A stretch of 64,000 nt of DNA from Rhodobacter sp. (GTDB taxonomy: Bacteria; Pseudomonadota; Alphaproteobacteria; Rhodobacterales; Rhodobacteraceae): contig JACKKE010000005.1 of assembly GCA_020637595.1 (NCBI GenBank), forward strand, positions 190,397 through 254,396, written 5' to 3'. Positions 7,898 to 16,197 of this stretch are shown in pieces. Numbering within the stretch: the first letter of the stretch is position 1; every line of letters begins with the position of its first letter. Under the pieces are notes generated by a model, which saw only the letters and a list, made by a program, of their open reading frames with translations, had not been told where the DNA came from and did not search any database. A program made the translations under genes and the position numbers.

Positions 7898-8905
7898 ATG
7901 TCCCTGACCTCGACCGCCGCGCGCCTCAAGCGATACGGGATCGACCGTTACATGCTGCTGCTGGCCGGCACGATCATCGCCGCGACCCTGCTGCCGGCGC
8001 AGGGCGGGACGGCCTCGGTGCTGCGCGGCGTGTCGTTCTGGGCGATCGCGGTGCTGTTCTTTCTATATGGCGCCAAGTTGTCGACGGCGACGATCCTTGC
8101 CGGGCTGACCAACTGGCGGCTGCAGTTCGGGGTGCTGGCCTGCACCTATCTGCTGTTTCCGGTGCTCGGGCTGGGCCTGGGGTTGGCCAGCGCGCCGATC
8201 CTGGGGGCGAGCTTTGCCGCGGGGCTGATCTATATTGGCTGCCTGCCCTCGACGGTGCAGAGCGCGGTCGCCTTTACCTCGCTGGCGCGGGGCAACGTGG
8301 CGGGGGCGGTCTGTGCGGCGTCGATCTCGAACCTGATCGGCGTGGTGCTGGCGCCGCTGCTGGTCGCCCTCTTGCTGACCACCGACGGCAGCGTGGCCGT
8401 CAACCCGGATGCGGTGTGGAAGATCGTCCAGCAGATCCTGCTGCCGTTCTTTGCCGGGCAGCTCTGCCGTCCGCTGCTGGCGCGGCTCCTCGAACGGTTC
8501 AGGACCCTGGTCACCGTTTATGACCGGGCGGCGATCTTGCTGATCGTCTATGTCGCCTTCAGCGCCGGCACGGTGGACGGGATCTGGTCGGTCGCCGGAC
8601 CGGGGCTTATCGCCGGTCTGATCGCGGTGGTCATCGTGATGCTGGCGCTGGCGATGGCGGCGACGCTGGCGCTGGGGCGGGTTTCGGGAATGGCAGGCGC
8701 CGACCGGGTGACCCTGCTGTTCTGCGGCTCGACCAAGTCGCTGGCGACCGGGTTGCCGATGGCGGGGATCCTGTTCGCCGGTCAGGACGTGGCGATGATC
8801 GTGCTGCCGCTGATGCTCTATCACCTGATCCAGCTGATCGTCTGTGCTGCCCTCGCCCAACGCGCTGCGCAGACGCCCGACGGCGGCCTGTTCGCCACGC
8901 CGTGA
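7898..8905 (+). CDS. SBF-like (bile acid:sodium symporter family) membrane transporter
   Basis: A 335-residue polytopic membrane protein with about nine to ten hydrophobic segments. It matches the SBF-like branch related to bile acid/sodium symporters through LFFLYGAKLSTATILAGLTNWRLQ, YIGCLPSTVQSAVAFTSLARGN and LLFCGSTKSLATGLPMAGILF. These CPA/BART-superfamily proteins export or import organic anions. The substrate is unknown. It stands alone between leuA and the DUF475 gene. Confidence 0.85.
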   Translation: MSLTSTAARLKRYGIDRYMLLLAGTIIAATLLPAQGGTASVLRGVSFWAIAVLFFLYGAKLSTATILAGLTNWRLQFGVLACTYLLFPVLGLGLGLASAPILGASFAAGLIYIGCLPSTVQSAVAFTSLARGNVAGAVCAASISNLIGVVLAPLLVALLLTTDGSVAVNPDAVWKIVQQILLPFFAGQLCRPLLARLLERFRTLVTVYDRAAILLIVYVAFSAGTVDGIWSVAGPGLIAGLIAVVIVMLALAMAATLALGRVSGMAGADRVTLLFCGSTKSLATGLPMAGILFAGQDVAMIVLPLMLYHLIQLIVCAALAQRAAQTPDGGLFATP

Positions 8906-9040
8906 CGGCGACCGGGCCGGGCCGATGCGATCTGGCGAAGCATGGGTTTCAATCGGTTTGTGGCCGCGAACCGGTCCACCGTGCCCTTGACGTTCGGCCA
9001 GAGCGCCACAATGTAGCGGCGGACGCCGCACCGATGTGCA

Positions 9041-10129
9041 ATGAGTGACCCGATGACCATCGCCCCCAACTGCACCGATGCGCCGGTTCGGCGCCAGCCC
9101 GTGCTGCGCCATTTCCGCTGGGCCTTCGTGGTGACCGCGGCCGGCCTGGGGTTGGGGGCGCTGATCGGCTGGCACGGCAGCGGGACGGCCGGCGGTGCGG
9201 TCAGCATCTTTGTCATCTGCGCCGTGCTGGCGGTTCTCGAGATCTCGCTGTCCTTCGACAATGCCATCGTCAACGCCAACAAGCTGAAAACCATGCGCCC
9301 GGAATGGCAGCGCCGGTTCCTGACCTGGGGGATCCTGATCGCGGTGTTCGGGATGCGGATCGTGTTTCCGTTGCTGATCGTCGTCATCGCCGCCGGCATC
9401 GGGCCGTGGCAGGCGCTGGTTCTGGCGGCGACGGCGCCGGCCGACTATGCCCGTATCATGCAGGAAGCCCATCTGCCGATCGCGGCCTTTGGCGGCACCT
9501 TTTTGATGATGGTGGGCCTGACCTTCTTTTTTGATCACGAAAAGGATGTCCACTGGGTGCACTGGCTGGAGTGCCGGATGGCGCGGTCGGCCACCGTGCG
9601 CGGGGTCGAGGTCGCGCTGGTGCTGGTGCTGATGCTGGCCTTTTCGCGGCTGCTGGCCGATGACCTGCGCCCGACCTTTGTCGTGGCCTCGGTCTGGGGG
9701 CTGGTGACCTTTCTGCTGGTCGAGGCTCTGGGCGGGCTGCTGGACGCGCGCCAGGGGGTCGTGGCCGGGGTCGCGCGCGGCGGGCTGGGGGCGTTCCTGT
9801 ATCTGGAGGTGCTCGATGCCTCGTTCAGCTTCGACGGGGTGATCGGCGCCTTTGCCCTCAGCCAGAACCTGTTCGTCATCGCCATCGGGCTGGGGATCGG
9901 GGCGATGTATGTGCGCTCGATGACCATCATGCTGGTCGAGCGGGGCACGCTGGCCGAATACCGGTTCCTCGAACACGGCGCGTTTTATGCGATCATCGCG
10001 CTGTCCGTGGTGATGTATGTGCAGACGGTGGTCCACATCCCCGAGGTCGTCACCGGCCTGGGCGGGGCGGTGCTGATCGGGGTGTCGCTGCTGTCGTCGA
10101 TTCGCTGGAACCGGGCGCAGCGGTCCTGA
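9041..10129 (+). CDS. DUF475 / TerC-like integral membrane protein
   Basis: A 362-residue polytopic membrane protein with two related half-motifs: LEISLSFDNAIVNANKL near residue 65 and LEVLDASFSFDGVIGAFALSQN near residue 260. The acidic membrane-embedded SFDN/SFDG motifs are characteristic of TerC/DUF475 proteins, which have been linked to metal ion handling. A conserved central FDHEKDVHWVHWLE loop is also typical. ATG at the given start is followed by a second in-frame ATG four codons on. Neither has a strong Shine-Dalgarno. Confidence 0.85.
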   Translation: MSDPMTIAPNCTDAPVRRQPVLRHFRWAFVVTAAGLGLGALIGWHGSGTAGGAVSIFVICAVLAVLEISLSFDNAIVNANKLKTMRPEWQRRFLTWGILIAVFGMRIVFPLLIVVIAAGIGPWQALVLAATAPADYARIMQEAHLPIAAFGGTFLMMVGLTFFFDHEKDVHWVHWLECRMARSATVRGVEVALVLVLMLAFSRLLADDLRPTFVVASVWGLVTFLLVEALGGLLDARQGVVAGVARGGLGAFLYLEVLDASFSFDGVIGAFALSQNLFVIAIGLGIGAMYVRSMTIMLVERGTLAEYRFLEHGAFYAIIALSVVMYVQTVVHIPEVVTGLGGAVLIGVSLLSSIRWNRAQRS

Positions 10130-10140
10130 TCCGGGGCAGG

Positions 10141-10159
10141 GCGTTCATTCTGTGAACGC
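10141..10159. promoter_or_regulatory. IclR-type operator 1 (module A)
   Basis: A perfect inverted repeat GCGTTCA-TTCTG-TGAACGC lies upstream of the BKACE operon. The same arms and 5-nt spacer recur between dctM and dctP, and nearly so upstream of the MhpR-like gene. Confidence 0.65.
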
Positions 10160-10232
10160 CGGCGCATCGGCCTGTCGCCGGATAGCATGCGGGGTGCTAG
10201 CAAGGATCGAGGACAATCGAGGACCGCGCGCC

Positions 10233-11108
10233 ATGCCATCCGTGTTTCTGACCTGCGCCCTGGTCGGCAATTTCACCACCCGCCAGCACAACCCCGCCCT
10301 GCCGATCACCCCGGCCGAGATCGCCGGACAGGCGCTCGACGCCTGGCGGGCGGGGGCGGCGATCGTGCACATCCACGTCCGCGACCCGCAGACCGAGCTG
10401 CCGTCGATGGAGGTCGCCCTCTACAAGGAGGTCGTGGACCGCATCCGCGATGTCACCGACGCGCTGGTGATCAATCTGACCACCGGCAATGGTGGGCGCT
10501 ATCATCCGTCCGAGGACGATCCGGCCCGTCCCGGCCCGCGCACCAACCTGCTGCCGCCCGAACGCCGGGTCGAGCATGTCATCGCCCTGCGGCCGGATAT
10601 CGCCACGCTCGACCTGAACACGATGGTGTTCGGCGGCGAGGTGGTCATCAACACGCCGCGCAATGTGCGCGTCATGGCGGGCATCATGGCCGAGCTGGGC
10701 GTCCGCCCCGAGGTCGAGCTGTTCGACAGCGGCGACATCGCCCTGATGAAGGACATGCTGGCGGATGGCTCGCTGGCGCCCAATCCGCTGTGTTCGCTGG
10801 TGATGGGGGTGAATTACGGGTTCCAACCGTCGCTGGAGACGTTGCTCTATGCGCGCGGGCTGTTGCCGCCGGGGGCGGTCTGGACCGGGTTTGCGACCGG
10901 GCGCTGGGCGTTTCCGATGACCGTGGCCTCGGCCCTGGCCGGCGGGCAGGTCCGCATCGGCATGGAGGACGCCGCCTGGATGGGCAAGGGACAGCTGGCG
11001 CCGTCGAATGCGGCGATGGTGGAAAAGACCCGCCGGATGCTCGACGATGCGGGCTATGAACTGATGACCGCGGCCGAAGTCCGCGCAAGCTTGGGGTTGC
11101 AGCGATGA
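10233..11108 (+). CDS. BKACE family protein (DUF849, beta-keto acid cleavage enzyme)
   Basis: BKACE enzymes are zinc-dependent TIM barrels that condense a beta-keto acid with acetyl-CoA and split it into acetoacetate and a CoA thioester. The 291-residue protein shows the metal-binding IVHIHVRDP near residue 45, LNLTTG-like NLTTGNGG, and PEVELFDSGDIALM. The start MPSVFLTCAL follows GAGGA. The preceding 20 bp hold two copies of ATCGAGGAC, so the ribosome site is duplicated. It overlaps the GST-like gene by 4 bp. The substrate is not deducible, but the setting among ring-cleavage genes suggests a late step of a catabolic pathway. Confidence 0.85.
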   Translation: MPSVFLTCALVGNFTTRQHNPALPITPAEIAGQALDAWRAGAAIVHIHVRDPQTELPSMEVALYKEVVDRIRDVTDALVINLTTGNGGRYHPSEDDPARPGPRTNLLPPERRVEHVIALRPDIATLDLNTMVFGGEVVINTPRNVRVMAGIMAELGVRPEVELFDSGDIALMKDMLADGSLAPNPLCSLVMGVNYGFQPSLETLLYARGLLPPGAVWTGFATGRWAFPMTVASALAGGQVRIGMEDAAWMGKGQLAPSNAAMVEKTRRMLDDAGYELMTAAEVRASLGLQR

Positions 11109-11713
11109 AGTTCTTTCACAGTCCCGGATCCTGCTCGGACGGGATCGCCCTGTTGCTGGCCGAAACCGGCGCGGCGGTGGAGGTGCAGCGGGTCAATGTC
11201 CGCACCGGCGAACAGCGTCATCCGGACTATCTGGCGACCAACCCGAAGGGCAAGGTGCCGGCGCTGATCCGGCCCGATGGCCGCCTGCTGACCGAGTTCC
11301 CGGCAATCGCCCTGTGGCTGGCCCGCAGCTATCCGCAGGCGGCGCTGATGCCCGAGGGGCTGGAAGCCGAGGTGCGCGCGCTGGAGCTGACCGACTTCAT
11401 CGTCTCGTCGATCCACATGCGCGGGTTCACACTGGTTTCGGTGCCGGGCAAGTTCGTGCAGGATCCCGCGGCCCAGGCCGAGCTGGTGGCGCATGGCCGG
11501 ACGGTGGCCGAAAGCGGGCTTGCCTATCTGTCCGAGGTGCTCGGCACAGGCGATTATCTGCTGGGCGGGTTCGGCATCGCGGATGCCGCAGCCTGGTATG
11601 TCCTCAACTGGGCCAAGGCGCGCGAGATCCCGATTTCGGACCGGCTGGATGCGCTGCAGGCCCGGATTTCGGCGCGCCCCGCGGCCGGCATCGTTCGCGG
11701 CTGGGCGGCCTGA
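11105..11713 (+). CDS. Glutathione S-transferase-like protein
   Basis: A 202-residue protein with a thioredoxin-like N-terminal domain (MKFFHSPGSCSDGIALLLAE, NPKGKVPALI, LTEFPAIALWLA) and an all-helical C-terminal domain ending YLLGGFGIADAAAWYVLNWA. SCSDG at residues 9-13 is in the usual place of the catalytic Ser/Cys. In aromatic clusters such proteins can be maleylpyruvate or related isomerases, but a generic GST cannot be excluded. It starts inside the BKACE stop (ATGA) and is 68 bp before the FAD hydroxylase gene. Confidence 0.8.
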   Translation: MKFFHSPGSCSDGIALLLAETGAAVEVQRVNVRTGEQRHPDYLATNPKGKVPALIRPDGRLLTEFPAIALWLARSYPQAALMPEGLEAEVRALELTDFIVSSIHMRGFTLVSVPGKFVQDPAAQAELVAHGRTVAESGLAYLSEVLGTGDYLLGGFGIADAAAWYVLNWAKAREIPISDRLDALQARISARPAAGIVRGWAA

Positions 11714-11781
11714 TCCGCCCGCGCAGACCCTTCCTCACCAGACCAGACAGCGCCGCCCCGGGGGCGGCCGGAGACCCGATC

Positions 11782-13356
11782 ATGTCCAGCTATCCCTCCG
11801 AGATTCCCGTCCTGATCGTCGGTGCCGGCCCGACCGGGCTGACCGCCGGCCTGCTGCTGGCCAGCTATGGTATCGAGGCGCTGATCGTCGACCGGAACGC
11901 GGCACCGATGGATATCCCGCGGGCGATCGTGCTGGACGACGAGGGCGCGCGCACCCTGCAGGTGTTCGGTGCCGACCGGACCTATGTCGCCGGGACGATG
12001 GTGGGCGACGGGGCGGCCTATATCGACGACGCCGGGGCGCTGATCGCCCGGGTCGGCGCAGGCCCCGAGACCTTCGGCTTTCCCAAGCGTCATTTCATCA
12101 ACCAGCCCGAGATGGAGACCGCGTTGCGCGCGCATATTGTGCGCACGCCCGGGGTTTCGGTGGCCTTCAGCAGCGAGGTCATCGCCACCGACGAGGGGGC
12201 AGAGGGGATCACCGCGACGATTCGGGATGCGGATGGTGCCCAGCACCGGGTTCGCGCCCGCTATGTCATCGCTGCCGACGGCGGGCGCAGCCCGATCCGC
12301 GAGCGGCTGGGTCTGACGATGCAGGGGTCGACCTATGCCCAGGACTGGATCGTCATCGACACGCTCAACGACCCCGACACCAGCAATTATTCGCGGTTCT
12401 TCTGTTCGAACCAGCGCCCGCACGTCAAGGTGCCCGCACCGCACGGCGGGCGGCGCTATGAGTTCATGCTGCTGCCGGGCGAAACGCATGACCAGGTGCT
12501 GCAGGACGCCTTCATCGCAGACCTGCTGGCCCCGTTCCGCGCGATCGAGGCGAAGGATATCGTCCGCAAGACGATCTATACCTTCCACGCCCGGATCGCG
12601 GAACGCTGGCGGGTCGGACGGATCCTGCTGGCCGGCGATGCCGCGCATCTGACGCCGCCCTTTGCCGGGCAGGGGATGAACGCAGGGTTGCGCGATGTCG
12701 CCAACCTCAGCTGGAAACTGGCCTGCGTGCTGAACGGTTCCGCCGGCGATGCGGCGCTGGACAGCTACGAGGCCGAGCGCCGCGACCCGGCCTGGGCGAT
12801 GATCCAGCTGGCGGTGGTGATGGGCGATGTGGTGATGCCCACGGACCCCGCGCAGCTGGCCTTCCGCGAGCAGTTGCTGGCCGCGCTCAAACCCTTCCCG
12901 GCGGTGCAGGACTATTTCCTGCAGATGAAGTTCAAGCCGCGCCCGCGCTATGACCGGGGGCTGTTCCTGGGTCTGGCGCAGCAGCCCTTCGAGGGCTCCA
13001 TCGTCGGCGAGATGATCCCCCAGCCCGACGTCACCCGGGACGGCGCGGTGCACAAGCTCGACGACCTGCTGGGGGTGGGGTTCGGCCTGATCGCCCAGGA
13101 CGCCGCCGGGGCGCAGGCGCTGGCGGGGCTGGACCGCGCGGGCTATGCCGGGTTGCCGCTGGCGCGGGTGTATCTGCCCTATGGCGCGGTTTCGGGGGCG
13201 ATGCCGACCGCGACCACCGATGACCCGCGGGCGCGTCTGTTCCGTGCGCATCGTGACCAGATCCTGCTGATCCGCCCTGACCGCTATGTCGCGGCGGCCT
13301 TTGCCCCCGAGGCGCTGGTGCAGGGCCTCGACGCCTACAGCGCCGCGATCTCCTGA
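11782..13356 (+). CDS. MhpA-like FAD-dependent aromatic hydroxylase
   Basis: A class A flavoprotein monooxygenase of 524 residues. It has the Rossmann motif VLIVGAGPTGLTAGLLLA, the DG motif YVIAADGGRSPIRERLG and the GD motif RILLAGDAAHLTPPFAGQGMNAGLRDVANLSWKLA, followed by a thioredoxin-like C-terminal region. Its closest recognisable type is MhpA, 3-(3-hydroxyphenyl)propionate 2-hydroxylase, consistent with the MhpR-like regulator encoded convergently. It would hydroxylate a phenolic acid to a catechol-type substrate for the extradiol dioxygenase downstream. Its 3' end overlaps the regulator gene by 22 bp. Confidence 0.87.
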   Translation: MSSYPSEIPVLIVGAGPTGLTAGLLLASYGIEALIVDRNAAPMDIPRAIVLDDEGARTLQVFGADRTYVAGTMVGDGAAYIDDAGALIARVGAGPETFGFPKRHFINQPEMETALRAHIVRTPGVSVAFSSEVIATDEGAEGITATIRDADGAQHRVRARYVIAADGGRSPIRERLGLTMQGSTYAQDWIVIDTLNDPDTSNYSRFFCSNQRPHVKVPAPHGGRRYEFMLLPGETHDQVLQDAFIADLLAPFRAIEAKDIVRKTIYTFHARIAERWRVGRILLAGDAAHLTPPFAGQGMNAGLRDVANLSWKLACVLNGSAGDAALDSYEAERRDPAWAMIQLAVVMGDVVMPTDPAQLAFREQLLAALKPFPAVQDYFLQMKFKPRPRYDRGLFLGLAQQPFEGSIVGEMIPQPDVTRDGAVHKLDDLLGVGFGLIAQDAAGAQALAGLDRAGYAGLPLARVYLPYGAVSGAMPTATTDDPRARLFRAHRDQILLIRPDRYVAAAFAPEALVQGLDAYSAAIS

Positions 13357-14132
13357 TCGGGCGGGATCGTCCGGTCCAGCTCCTCGGAGATGTCGCGGCA
13401 GGCCAGGCGCATCGGGGCCTCGAAACGGCGCACCATGTCGTCAAAGCTGATCGCCGTCTTCATGCAGACGACGGTCAGCGCGGCGATCACCCGGCCGCGC
13501 AGAAAGATCGGGATCGAAATCGAGAGGGTGTGCCCCTTGTAGCCCTCGCTGCGCATCCCATAGCCCGCCCGGCGCGTGCGTTCGAGCATCTGCGCGACAA
13601 AGGTCTGGTCGTGGGCGGCCTGATGCTCGGGCCGGGGCGACTGGCGCAGCAGGCGCAGGATTTCCTCGCGCTCTTCATCCGGGCAGAAGGAAAGATAGGC
13701 GTGCCCGCCGGCGGTGTGCATGATCGGGATTTCACTGCCGACCATGCCGACATCGAACGAGAACGGGCTATGCTTGTGCGTGGTCTCGCGGATCAGCATC
13801 GCGGTGCCCGAGAAGGTCACCAGATCGAGCGGCCAGAGCACGCTCTCGCCCAGGCGATACATCCGCGGCATGGCGATGTGGCTGACCCAGGCCTTGTCGA
13901 GAAACCCGGCGCTGAGCAGGTTGCAGTGCAGGGTCGGATGCCAGGTGTCGTCGGACGGCGTGCGGGTGACGAATCCCATCCCCTCCAGCGTTTCCAGCAG
14001 CCGATACACGGTCGCCCGCGGCAGCCCGGTCCGGGTCGCCAGCTCCTGCGTGCGCAGCCCGTCGCGCGCGTTGACCGCCATCAGGATCGTCAGACCGCGC
14101 TCGAGCGCGCGCACGGGTTCAAAGACCGGCAT
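13335..14132 (-). CDS. IclR family regulator, MhpR-like
   Basis: A 265-residue IclR protein with an N-terminal winged helix (TQELATRTGLPRATVYRLLETLEGMGFV) and an IclR effector domain. WPLDLVTFSGTAMLIRETTHKHSPFSF, MVGSEIPIMHTAGGHAYLSFCPDEEREEI and YGMRSEGY are shared with E. coli MhpR, the activator of 3-hydroxyphenylpropionate degradation. The ATG giving MPVFEPVRALERG is chosen since GGAG precedes it. An ATG five codons upstream would sit inside the operator-like palindrome GTTCA-N5-TGAAC. It probably controls the surrounding module A genes. Confidence 0.88.
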   Translation of the reverse strand: MPVFEPVRALERGLTILMAVNARDGLRTQELATRTGLPRATVYRLLETLEGMGFVTRTPSDDTWHPTLHCNLLSAGFLDKAWVSHIAMPRMYRLGESVLWPLDLVTFSGTAMLIRETTHKHSPFSFDVGMVGSEIPIMHTAGGHAYLSFCPDEEREEILRLLRQSPRPEHQAAHDQTFVAQMLERTRRAGYGMRSEGYKGHTLSISIPIFLRGRVIAALTVVCMKTAISFDDMVRRFEAPMRLACRDISEELDRTIPPDQEIAAL

Positions 14133-14139
14133 GGGGCTC

Positions 14140-14158
14140 CTGTTCATCTGGTGAACGC
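14140..14158. promoter_or_regulatory. IclR-type operator 2 (module A)
   Basis: CTGTTCA-TCTGG-TGAACGC matches the perfect operators at 10141 and 16098 in the full right arm and the inner five bases of the left arm. It lies between the MhpR-like regulator and the divergent TRAP small-permease gene. Confidence 0.55.
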
Positions 14159-14249
14159 TGGGTTCGTCCGTGTTTGCCCCCGGATTTCCCCGTGGTCAAG
14201 TGCCGCCCGATGACCGCCTGCGGGAGTGGCAGGGATCAGGGAGGTGATC

Positions 14250-14783
14250 ATGGTTCGGATCTTTCGGCGCGCGACCGAGACGCTCGCGCATGTTCTGGCG
14301 CTGCTGGCCTTTGCCGGCCTGCTGGTGCTGGCCATCATGGTCTGCGCGGACATCGTCCTGCGGGCGCTGTTCGACCACCCGTTGCAAGGGGTGAACGATG
14401 TCTCGGCGATGGTGATGGCGGTGGTGATCGCCGCCTGCATCCCGAAAATGCTGCTGCTCAAGCAGAACATCTCGATCGAGGTCCTGGGCCAGACGCTCGG
14501 CGGGCGCTGGCGCAAGGCGCTCGATGCCTTCGCCAGCGTCGTCATGCTGGGCTTCTTCGCGCTGATGGTCTGGAAATTCATCCCCTATGCCGCCTCGGTG
14601 ACCGCCAGCGGCGAGCGCACCTGGGTGCTGCGCTGGCCGATCGGGCCGTGGTGGTGGGTGGCGACCGGTTTCCTGGCGGTTGCCGTGGTGGCGCAGCTGA
14701 TGGTCGCGTTGTCCGACCTGGCGGCGCTGTTCGGACGAGACACCGATCGGTCCGGCGGCGCCGGTTCCGACGCGATCCTGTAA
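14250..14783 (+). CDS. TRAP transporter small permease (DctQ type)
   Basis: A 177-residue membrane protein with four hydrophobic segments, matching the DctQ component of tripartite ATP-independent periplasmic transporters (ADIVLRALFDHPLQGVNDVSAMVMAVVIAACIPKMLLLKQNISIEVL). It pairs with the large permease that follows after 12 bp. GGGAGG precedes the ATG at the chosen start. An earlier in-frame start lacks this. The preceding operator suggests co-regulation with module A. Confidence 0.9.
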   Translation: MVRIFRRATETLAHVLALLAFAGLLVLAIMVCADIVLRALFDHPLQGVNDVSAMVMAVVIAACIPKMLLLKQNISIEVLGQTLGGRWRKALDAFASVVMLGFFALMVWKFIPYAASVTASGERTWVLRWPIGPWWWVATGFLAVAVVAQLMVALSDLAALFGRDTDRSGGAGSDAIL

Positions 14784-14795
14784 ACGGAGGTTACG

Positions 14796-16097
14796 ATGGA
14801 CCCGCTTCTCGCAGCCGCCCTCGGCTTTGGCTCGATGCTGGGGCTGATCGCCCTGCACATTCCCATCGGCGTGGCGATGGCCATCGTCGGCGTGGTCGGC
14901 TTTGCCTCGGTTGTGGGCTGGGGGCCGGCGCTGTCGATGCTGGCTTCCGAGCCGGCGGCAACGATGACCAACCTGAACCTGGCGGTGATCCCGCTGTTCA
15001 TGCTGATGGGCAACCTGGCGGCGGCGGCGGGACTGGCCAACGATGTCTATAACATCGCGCATGCCTTCATCGGCCACCGCAAGGGCGGGCTGGCGACCGC
15101 GACGGTGATGGGCTGCGGCGGCTTCGGCGCGGTCTGCGGCTCGGGGATCGCCACCACGGCGACCTTTGGCCGCGTGGCGCTGCCCGAGATGCTGGAGCGC
15201 GGCTATTCGCCGGCGCTGGCCTCAGGGGCGATTGCCGCGGGCGGAACGCTGGGCATCATCGTGCCGCCGTCGACGATCATGGTGCTCTATGCCATCCTCA
15301 CCGAACAGTTCGTGGTCGAGCTGTTCACCGCGGCGATCATTCCGGCGATCATGGCGGTGACCTTTCACATGCTGGCGGTGCGCGCCACGGTGGCCATGAA
15401 CCCGGCCTCGGCGACCGAGGTCGAGCGCATGCCGATGCGCGACCGTTTCCGGGTTCTCGCGCAGGGCTGGGGCGTGGTGCTGCTGGCGCTGGTCGTGTTG
15501 GGCGGGATCTATTCGGGCGTCTTTACGGTGAACGAGGCCGCGTCGGTCGGGGTCGTCGTTGCCTTCGTCTTTCTGATCGCCCGCCACGGGCTGAACTGGC
15601 GCGAGCTGGGGGACATCCTGGTGGCGGCCTCGACGGCGACGGCGATGATCTATGTGATGGTCTTCGGCGCGACGATCTTTTCCTATTTCATGGCGGTGAC
15701 GCAGGCGCCGTCGGTCATTGTCGACGCCATCGTGGCGATGGACCTGCCGCCTTTCGGCGTGATCCTCATGCTGCTGCTGCTCTACATCGTCCTCGGCGCG
15801 TTCTTTGACGAGGTGGCGGCGATGATCATCACCCTTCCGTTCGTCATCCCGGTCGTCTCGCACCTCGGGTTCGACCTGGTGTGGTGGGGGATCATCAATG
15901 TCATCGTCATCGAGATCGGCATGATCACACCGCCCATCGGCATCAACGTGATGGTCCTGAACGCGATGCGCCGCGACATCCCGCTGACCACGATCTATCG
16001 CGGCATCATGCCCTTCTTCGTTGCCGACATGTCCCGGCTGGCCATTCTCGTCGCCTTCCCGGTGCTGACGTTGTGGCTGCCATCGGTCCTGACCTAG
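14796..16097 (+). CDS. TRAP transporter large permease (DctM type)
   Basis: A 433-residue protein with about twelve membrane segments. DctM features include IALHIPIGVAMAIVGVVGFASVVG, GGFGAVCGSGIATTATFGRVALPEMLERGY, GTLGIIVPPSTIMVLYAILTEQ and ITPPIGINVMVLNAM. It forms the sodium-coupled channel of a TRAP carrier for an organic acid, probably the aromatic acid degraded by neighbouring enzymes. GGAGG precedes the ATG. Its stop codon directly abuts the third operator. Confidence 0.93.
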   Translation: MDPLLAAALGFGSMLGLIALHIPIGVAMAIVGVVGFASVVGWGPALSMLASEPAATMTNLNLAVIPLFMLMGNLAAAAGLANDVYNIAHAFIGHRKGGLATATVMGCGGFGAVCGSGIATTATFGRVALPEMLERGYSPALASGAIAAGGTLGIIVPPSTIMVLYAILTEQFVVELFTAAIIPAIMAVTFHMLAVRATVAMNPASATEVERMPMRDRFRVLAQGWGVVLLALVVLGGIYSGVFTVNEAASVGVVVAFVFLIARHGLNWRELGDILVAASTATAMIYVMVFGATIFSYFMAVTQAPSVIVDAIVAMDLPPFGVILMLLLLYIVLGAFFDEVAAMIITLPFVIPVVSHLGFDLVWWGIINVIVIEIGMITPPIGINVMVLNAMRRDIPLTTIYRGIMPFFVADMSRLAILVAFPVLTLWLPSVLT

Positions 16098-16116
16098 GCG
16101 TTCACCTGCTGAACGC
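16098..16116. promoter_or_regulatory. IclR-type operator 3 (module A)
   Basis: A perfect inverted repeat GCGTTCA-CCTGC-TGAACGC starts at the base after the dctM stop codon and lies 81 bp upstream of the dctP-type gene. It shares arms and spacing with the copy at 10141. Confidence 0.65.
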
Positions 16117-16197
16117 GCCGCCCATTTCTGTCCGGGTCCGTGCCCGGACAGGGATACTTGACACCGCAATTCGCTGACATCCACAGGGAGGAATTCG

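Noticed and set aside
8987..9015. Possible promoter TTGACG ... AATGTA before the DUF475 gene
   Set aside because: The -10 element is poor at any usual spacing, so it is not listed as a feature.
14133..14147. Upstream ATG for the MhpR-like regulator (five codons longer)
   Set aside because: It lies inside the operator-like palindrome and has no ribosome-binding site. The next ATG has GGAG upstream.
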